A program made the position numbers and the translations under genes. A stretch of 38,527 nt of DNA. Origin: Alectoria sarmentosa. Lineage: Eukaryota > Ascomycota > Lecanoromycetes > Lecanorales > Parmeliaceae. The notes beneath the pieces are model-generated. The model was not told where the DNA came from, searched no databases, and worked only from the letters and a program-made list of their open reading frames with translations. The stretch lies in NCBI GenBank assembly GCA_009733775.1, contig WOGZ01000311.1, positions 1-38,527 on the forward strand. Reading direction: 5' to 3'. How positions within the stretch are numbered: the first letter of the stretch is position 1; each line of letters starts with the position of its first letter. Shown here in pieces: positions 32,991 through 38,527 of the stretch.

Positions 32991-33880
32991 TTTTAATAAT
33001 TTAATTCGTATAAATTAAGAAATTGACATATAAAATGAATATAAGTCTTTTATAAATAACAACATTTAATGTTTTATTCAAACGTTTTTAAGAATTCGTA
33101 TTTTTAAAAATCGTTGAATTTATATCATAAAACGAAATTTCGGGAAAAAAATCATTCGTTATAAAACACGTTAAATTATTCGAAGATTCGAATAATAAAA
33201 AGATCGTGATTATCATAATATTTTCGCGTTGATGATAAAGTTTATGAATTATAAAACGATTTTTGCGTTTATGACGATTATAAATTAAAACGTAAAATAA
33301 ATGAATGTCAAAATCGTTTTCTTTTATAATAATGTTCAAGAAAACATTTATATATAATAATTTAAAGGTTTTAATAAAGATAATATCAAGATTTATAGAT
33401 TGAATAAGATTTTTTATGATTTGAAACAATCTTTTAAGATTTGATATCAACATTTTTCGATTTATATAAAAAAATTCGATTTTAATTTCATCGAATCGAA
33501 TAATAATGTGTTTATGAACCTTAAAAAAAATCATTATGACGTTTTACGTCGATGATATTTTGATTATAAATCGTAATAAAATCGTTATTAAATGAATCAA
33601 AGATGTCTTAAACGTTAAATTTCACATATTAAATTTGAAATTATGCGTTTTTTATTTGAATATAATCGTTAAAAGAAATTGTTATAATAACATTATTCGT
33701 TTGAAATAAAAAATGTACATTACACGTTTTTTTTAATTATTTTAAATGTTGAAATTTCATTTTTATTAATATATTATTCGAAATCAATCGCAGATTAACG
33801 TTCGTCGAAAAGAATTATTTGATTTTTAAAAGGTTCTATAAAAGATATCAATTCGTTATAAGCTTTTTTATGTATATTAT
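32991..33880 (+). pseudogene. A2 reverse transcriptase relic (YVDD kept)
   Basis: MTFYVDDILIINRN is readable, with the catalytic Tyr-Val-Asp-Asp intact at 33545-33556, followed by a stop at a former Arg/Gln-type codon after IVIK. The long minus-strand open frame at 33088-33534 (148 codons) lies opposite the RT N-terminal half, is AT-rich and matches nothing I know. I read it as the mirror of RT. Confidence 0.85.
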
Positions 33881-34545
33881 ATTAAAAATTCGTCTCGATA
33901 TCGTTTATGTTATTTTTTTAATTAATCGATATTTAATTAATTTTACTTCAGCGCATTAAAATGCGATTATTCGAATCTTTTAATATTTTAAAAACACGAT
34001 GCATTACGAATTCGTATATAATTTTTTTTTAAAGAATTTATTCGATTATATTGATTTTAGTTGAGTTGAAAACTCAATTCGAAAATTTATTTTCGATTAT
34101 TTATTCAATTTAAATAATGACGTTATTAATTGATTAAATAAATGTTAAAATATTATAATATTGTTTATTTATAAAATAAAATATATCGATTAAACGAAAA
34201 TTATTAAAGAAGTTATTTGATTCTTTTAATTAATTTTTGCGATTTAACGATTTGAATCTTAAAATTATTATGATCTTTAAGAATAATCAAGGCGTAATCA
34301 TTTTCGTAAAAAACCTTTAATTTCATATTCGCATTAAACACATTAATATCGCTTATTATTTTGTGCGCGAAAAAATTAATGATAATATTATAAATGTTTA
34401 ATATGTTTTCATTAACAAATAAATGATTGATGATTTTATCAAGATTTTATATTTTGATAAATTCGTTGTTTTTCGCGATGTTTTTAAAATGAAAACAATT
34501 TTATATTATTTATTTAAGATTATTTGAATTATTATTTTAAAGAAG
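33881..34545 (+). pseudogene. A2 RNase H relic and pol C-terminus
   Basis: Aligns with A1 8151-8815. Around 34025 and 34225 several bases are missing relative to A1 and A3, so the frame is broken in addition to stops. The C-terminal block (near 34370-34500) is still recognisable. Confidence 0.75.
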
Positions 34546-35025
34546 ATGTTTAAAACGTTTAAATCGTTTAAATCGTTTTATTATCATTATTTAACGTCCT
34601 TAATTTCAAAAAAGCGATTTCATTAATTTTCACATTTCGAATAATTAATTAAATGATTGATCGAGATCGAAATTACTCGTAGAATCTTAATATTAATCTT
34701 AACGTGTTAAAAAAATTTGTTATATCATCATAATATTAAAAGTTGATTTATCGTTATTATAATTATAATCATTAAACATGCGAGTCTCTTTTTGAAAGAC
34801 TTATTTTTACGTTCGATTCAAATTTGAAATTTGCGACGTCATTTAAAAGATCGTTATCGTCGTCTTTTCGTTAATCACATTGAATATTCTCATTAAAGTT
34901 ATTGTATAAATCTTTTAAAATCATTATGCTTATACTTTTAGAATTATTATATTCATGTTTTTAAACGTTATTGTCGTTATTAGCATTATGAATATCGTCG
35001 TTATATATCTTTCGTATATACGTTA
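34546..35025 (+). other. A2 3' tail, first part
   Basis: Matches A1 from 8816 to about 9275. It carries a small local expansion (CGTTTAAAT repeated, 34556-34578) that A1 lacks. It is cut at 35025 by the 5' LTR of A4; the five bases before the cut are CGTTA. Confidence 0.8.
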
Positions 35026-35150
35026 TATCAAAATTTAGGTCACGTGATAGGTCACGTGACACGGGCGCATGCGTTCGTAACATAAATCGCACTTTTCTTC
35101 ATAACACTCTTAAAGTAATACAATTAAATGTTTTACATTATATTTTCATA
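35026..35150 (+). repeat. A4 5' LTR
   Basis: 125 bp, TATCAAAATT to TTTTCATA; both outer dinucleotides are mutated (TG to TA, CA to TA). Both CACGTG boxes are intact (35041-35046 and 35053-35058). Confidence 0.9.
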
Positions 35151-35339
35151 AATTATAAATTCGAACTTGCCCGACGATCGTTATAAACATGATTTATCTA
35201 TTCATTATTATGATTATAATTATTTTTAAACATTTTATATTTATCGCAATGAGACAATTAATTATAAAGATTTTTATTCAATTAATCTTTTTGAGATGAA
35301 TAATTTTCATTTACAAAATGATCTTTGATCTGAGCGATC

Positions 35340-37228
35340 ATGATTCGAAATTCAAAAATTAAAAATCTTTTAATTCTCGGCGAATCGAAATTATTCGTTT
35401 TTAATCGATGTCGTATGCGATTTACGATCGTGCGATCGAATTATGATAAAGTCTTTATAACATTATTAATTTTCCTACGTGAAACATATTAAATAAAAGA
35501 AAATGCGCTCTTATTTTCATGACATTTCATTAAATTAATGATTTACATTTTTATCGATATATCGAATTAATAAAATAGATTAAATGATTGAATATTAACA
35601 TTATTATTAATTTGATTATCGTGTAAAATAATTCAAAGCTGATTTCATTATCATTTAAACGTTTATAAACTTATTTGAAATCAAAAATAATAAACTTTAT
35701 GTGTCAAAATTGACGTTTTGATTTCAAAAATCTTTTGAAAAAAGAGATTGAGGCTTTATTATCGAATTTTTCATTTATTATCAATAGCATCTTATTATCG
35801 TGATTATAAAATTTAATCAATTTTAATTTCATGATAATAATCGTCGAAGCGAATATTTTGAATTCGAATCTTTAATTAAATAGTATGAAAAGAATGCGAA
35901 TTTTTTAAAAAGGTTTACACGTCTGCAATTGCACTCAATATAATTTTAATCGAATTCAATTTTTATTATCAAATTCAAAATCAAATCCTTCGTATCATTA
36001 ATATCATTTCATTATAATATTATCGCTCAAATTTATTATTAATTTTCGCATAAACATTTTTCATTATTATTATAAGATCTTAAAATATAACGATAATAAT
36101 TGATTAATATTAATAAAAATTTAAACGATTTTAATGAAGATTAATAAAACATTTACTTCATCTCTTTCACATTATTATCGTACGATAACGATTTTGAAAT
36201 CAATGAGAAATTATTTAACGCTTTAAACGATATCGAAATCTTTGATTTACGCGTTAAAAATAAACGATCTCATTTATCAATTTTTTTTAAAATGTTCGAA
36301 TCGTTCTTTAAATCATTATCGAATTCGTTTATTTCGATATTTTTTCAGAGCGGCACTTTTTAAAGCGACTTTTTCGATTTACTTTTAATCGTGATAAAAG
36401 AACTCTCATTTTCGTTATTTTTGTTATTATTATCAATCTTTTATATTTCTTCATTTATTTTTCTCGATATCAATAATTGAATTTAACGTTTAAGATATCG
36501 TTGAAAATGTTTTTACGAATAATAAAGGCAATTTCTCTTTGACCTTTATTATTATTTTGAAATTTATTATTAAATATATTAAATGAAGCGAAGATATTAA
36601 TGATTAATTAATATTGAACAATTTTCAATTTTTCATTAACATCATCAAATTTAAAATCTGCGTGATTATTCGTCAGCGTTTTAATTATGTTAATCATCAA
36701 TTTATTAAAAAATATAACGAGAATTTTCAAGTTATGTTGAACGTCATCGATATTTATTATAAATTTATAAATTTTAAATTTTATATCGAGCTTGTGCGTT
36801 AATTATATAACATCAATATCAATTTCGAAAAAAGCGTTCGTTAATATAAAAAAGATTTTTATAAGATTAACGTCGAAATCGTTGATTTAAATAATTCATT
36901 ATCATTATCGAAATCTTATTTCATTTAATTTTTTTTCATAAGATTCGATGAAGTTTATGATATTTTTATAATAATTTACATTCAAATTCATATACTTTAT
37001 AATTCGAAAATAATTAAATTCGATTTGATTATTCACAGCGTAATGAATGAAAAACGTTATATATTTATAATTAAAAAGAATAATATCGTTATACTCGCTC
37101 ATCGTAATAATAAAAATAAACAATTCATTAAAAACGATTTCGATAATTTTGATTTCATTAATCGCGAAACTTATATTTTTTGCAAGGTCGTTGATCGCAA
37201 ATTTAAACATTTTTTTATTAAATGTTAA
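35340..37228 (+). pseudogene. A4 gag relic
   Basis: An ATG at 35340 matches the proposed A1 start. The open stretch 36614-36802 (MNNFQFFINIIKFKIC...) is the best preserved piece of the gag C-terminal half in any copy, and 37025-37228 covers the zinc-knuckle remnant (KRYIFIIKKNNIVILAH). The start and these segments are in different frames, so an indel lies between. The minus-strand open frame at 36905-37294 is a mirror. Confidence 0.75.
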
Positions 37229-37970
37229 ATTAAGTTTTTTCATTTGAAATTTAAAAAGTTTATGAGTGAATAAAAAAAAAAGAAAAAAACGCAAATCGAT
37301 GTTATTTATTCGAATATTAACGTTTCAAATGTTAAATGTAAACGTATTAAAAAAACGTTATTTAACGCCTTCGTTTCAGGGAAGAATAATTATTTCAACG
37401 TTAATATAACGTATATTTCAAATGAAAACGATTATTTTTATGTTCATATAACATTTTTGAACGAATTGAACGATCAAAATCATTCGAATTTCATTTCGAA
37501 TGATTTTAACATTTTGAATATAATCAATCAAACAAATCAAAACAAGAATTTTATTAATTTGATAATAAATTCGAATTTGAATAAACGTTTATTATTCGTT
37601 AATTTTATGAATCTCGATATTCAAATTATGATAAATTTTGATTACATTTATCATTTCTTTATCGATCATTTAATATTCATTATTTATATTAAGATTTAAT
37701 TTCGATTTATCAAAAACATTAAAAGCGTTAAAATTCAATCTTTTATTTATGATATCATTAATTTTAATTGTAATGTTAATAATAAACGCGTTATTTTAAC
37801 GATTTTCAATGTCTTACACGTGTTCGATATGAACGTTAATTTTTTATCAATTAAAAAGCTCTTAAATATCGACATTGAAATCATTTTTTATAAAAAAGAT
37901 TATGTTTTAATTTAAAATAATATCACGTTAATCGATACGCGAAATCGCGATTTGTTTTTTTTAAATTTTT
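37229..37970 (+). pseudogene. A4 protease relic
   Basis: Open from 37457 to 37699. The active-site triplet reads Asn-Phe-Asp at 37634-37642 and is followed by YIYHF. It is in frame with the upstream zinc-knuckle piece and the downstream integrase, so only stops and missense changes break this part. Confidence 0.82.
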
Positions 37971-38527
37971 GAAAAAACAATAATGCTTTGATCGTTTATA
38001 ACGTTCTCTCGAATCCGATTTATCAATTATGATATATTCGTATAAATTATTTGAATTAATAAAATTTCAATAAGTTTTTCAATATTATTATAAATATAAA
38101 TTTTTTCAAAAACATTATCGAGAAATACATCTGCGAATGTTATGTGATGAATCGTTAAAAAATTGTTTTTTATAATTCGCTCATAGTGCTCGATATTTTA
38201 TCGAACGAATTTATTTATAACGATCTTATTAAGTCTTTGATTCTCATTGATTTCAATGATTATAAATATTTTATGATTTTTAAAGACGATTTCATTTATT
38301 ATTTCGAGATTTATTATATTCGTTATAAAAGTGAGATCTTTATTATGTTTTTGCGTTTCAAAATCTATTTAAAATCTCGCGATTATCGAATTAATCGTAT
38401 TCGTTTCGATAATGAAAACGAATATATCAATAAAATCTTTTTTGAATATCTCGTTTAAATGAATATCAAATAAAAATTCATTATCGTAAATAATTTCGAA
38501 ATGAATAAAGTCGTCGAGCGATTTGAT
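37971..38527 (+). pseudogene. A4 integrase relic, partial at window edge
   Basis: The zinc region is degraded. The open stretch 38186-38458 (90 codons) includes FIYNDLIKSLILIDF with the first catalytic Asp and IRFDNENEY with the second, the latter close to the canonical D-N-G-G-E-Y. The sequence ends before the third catalytic residue. Confidence 0.82.

Larger units (their letters stand above)
30892..35025 (+). mobile_element. A2: family-A copia element, right part
   Basis: Continues A2 from the end of gag through protease, integrase, RT, RNase H and the first part of the 3' tail. It ends at 35025, where A4 inserted; the same point in A1 is about 9275, so about 0.65 kb of tail plus the 3' LTR should lie beyond the right end of A4, outside the window. 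Confidence 0.9.
35026..38527 (+). mobile_element. A4: family-A copia element, 5' part, runs off the window
   Basis: Begins with a 125-bp LTR followed by primer site, gag, protease and the first half of integrase. It is the same family and orientation as A1-A3. The LTR at 35026 is not the 3' LTR of A2: the A2 tail is cut about 0.65 kb too early, and the LTR is followed by a primer site and internal sequence. The rest of A4 is outside the window. Confidence 0.9.

Noticed and set aside
33088..33534. 148-codon open frame on the minus strand
   Set aside because: It lies opposite the A2 RT, and the plus strand there carries copia RT motifs. Low G+C and RIP remove stops from the opposite strand by chance; the product resembles nothing I know.
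35026..35150. This LTR as the 3' LTR of A2
   Set aside because: The A2 tail is cut about 0.65 kb before its expected end, no polypurine tract precedes the LTR, and a primer site and gag follow it.
36905..37294. 129-codon minus-strand open frame, with relatives at 4902-5087 and 22559-22765
   Set aside because: Repetition in every copy reflects the shared DNA. The plus strand is the gag zinc-knuckle region and agrees with the frame of the rest of pol.
1..38527. Mitochondrial, Plasmodium-like or Dictyostelium-like origin because of the high AT content
   Set aside because: LTR retrotransposons with RIP-type transitions, abundant surviving CpG and GC-rich LTR heads fit RIP-damaged nuclear DNA of a filamentous ascomycete better.
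1..38527. CRISPR arrays, tRNA, rRNA, host genes or a hidden new system
   Set aside because: No spaced direct repeats, no RNA-gene fold that I could recognise, and no intact or GC-balanced coding sequence; all readable coding matter belongs to the two copia families and the LINE.

Overview
The window looks like a gene-free, AT-rich block of nuclear DNA from a filamentous ascomycete (Pezizomycotina-like) whose repeats were damaged by repeat-induced point mutation (RIP). The sequence shows very low G+C, many C-to-T and G-to-A differences between repeat copies, stops where Gln or Trp codons are expected, and abundant surviving CpG. No species can be named. I found no intact gene, tRNA, rRNA or CRISPR array; essentially everything recognisable is transposon wreckage.

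Layout. (1) Positions 1-108 are an 8-bp tandem repeat, followed by AT-rich DNA with a GC-richer patch at 355-530. (2) From roughly 1.6 kb to 13.95 kb lies a decayed plus-strand LINE (non-LTR retrotransposon, L1-like reverse transcriptase). (3) A complete Ty1/copia element, A1 (2915-10049, 124-bp LTRs, target duplication AAAAC), sits inside the LINE endonuclease domain. (4) A second copy of the same family, A2, starts at 14299 and is cut at 16571 by a minus-strand copia element of another family, B (16572-30886, 136-bp LTRs, target duplication GCAAA). (5) B is itself cut by a third family-A copy, A3 (20586-27753, target duplication ATAAA). (6) A2 resumes at 30892 and runs to 35025, where a fourth copy, A4, has inserted; A4 runs off the right edge. 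The nesting is A2 > B > A3, with A4 also inside A2 and A1 inside the LINE.

Families A and B have the normal copia order gag, protease, integrase, reverse transcriptase, RNase H, with short LTRs and primer-binding sites that resemble the anticodon region of a methionine tRNA. Both also carry a long 3' tail, part of which is clearly homologous between the families. No copy appears able to make protein. A1 is the least rearranged: its gag-pol seems to stay in one frame (about 3228-8815) and is broken only by stop codons and missense changes. A2, A3 and A4 also carry frameshifts.

All positions were read by eye and domain edges are approximate. LTR, target-duplication and catalytic-motif positions were checked base by base. 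I saw no convincing undescribed system. The observations most worth a second look are the nested structure, the twin CACGTG boxes present in all four 5' LTRs but in neither visible 3' LTR, the tail shared by two families, and the split LINE.
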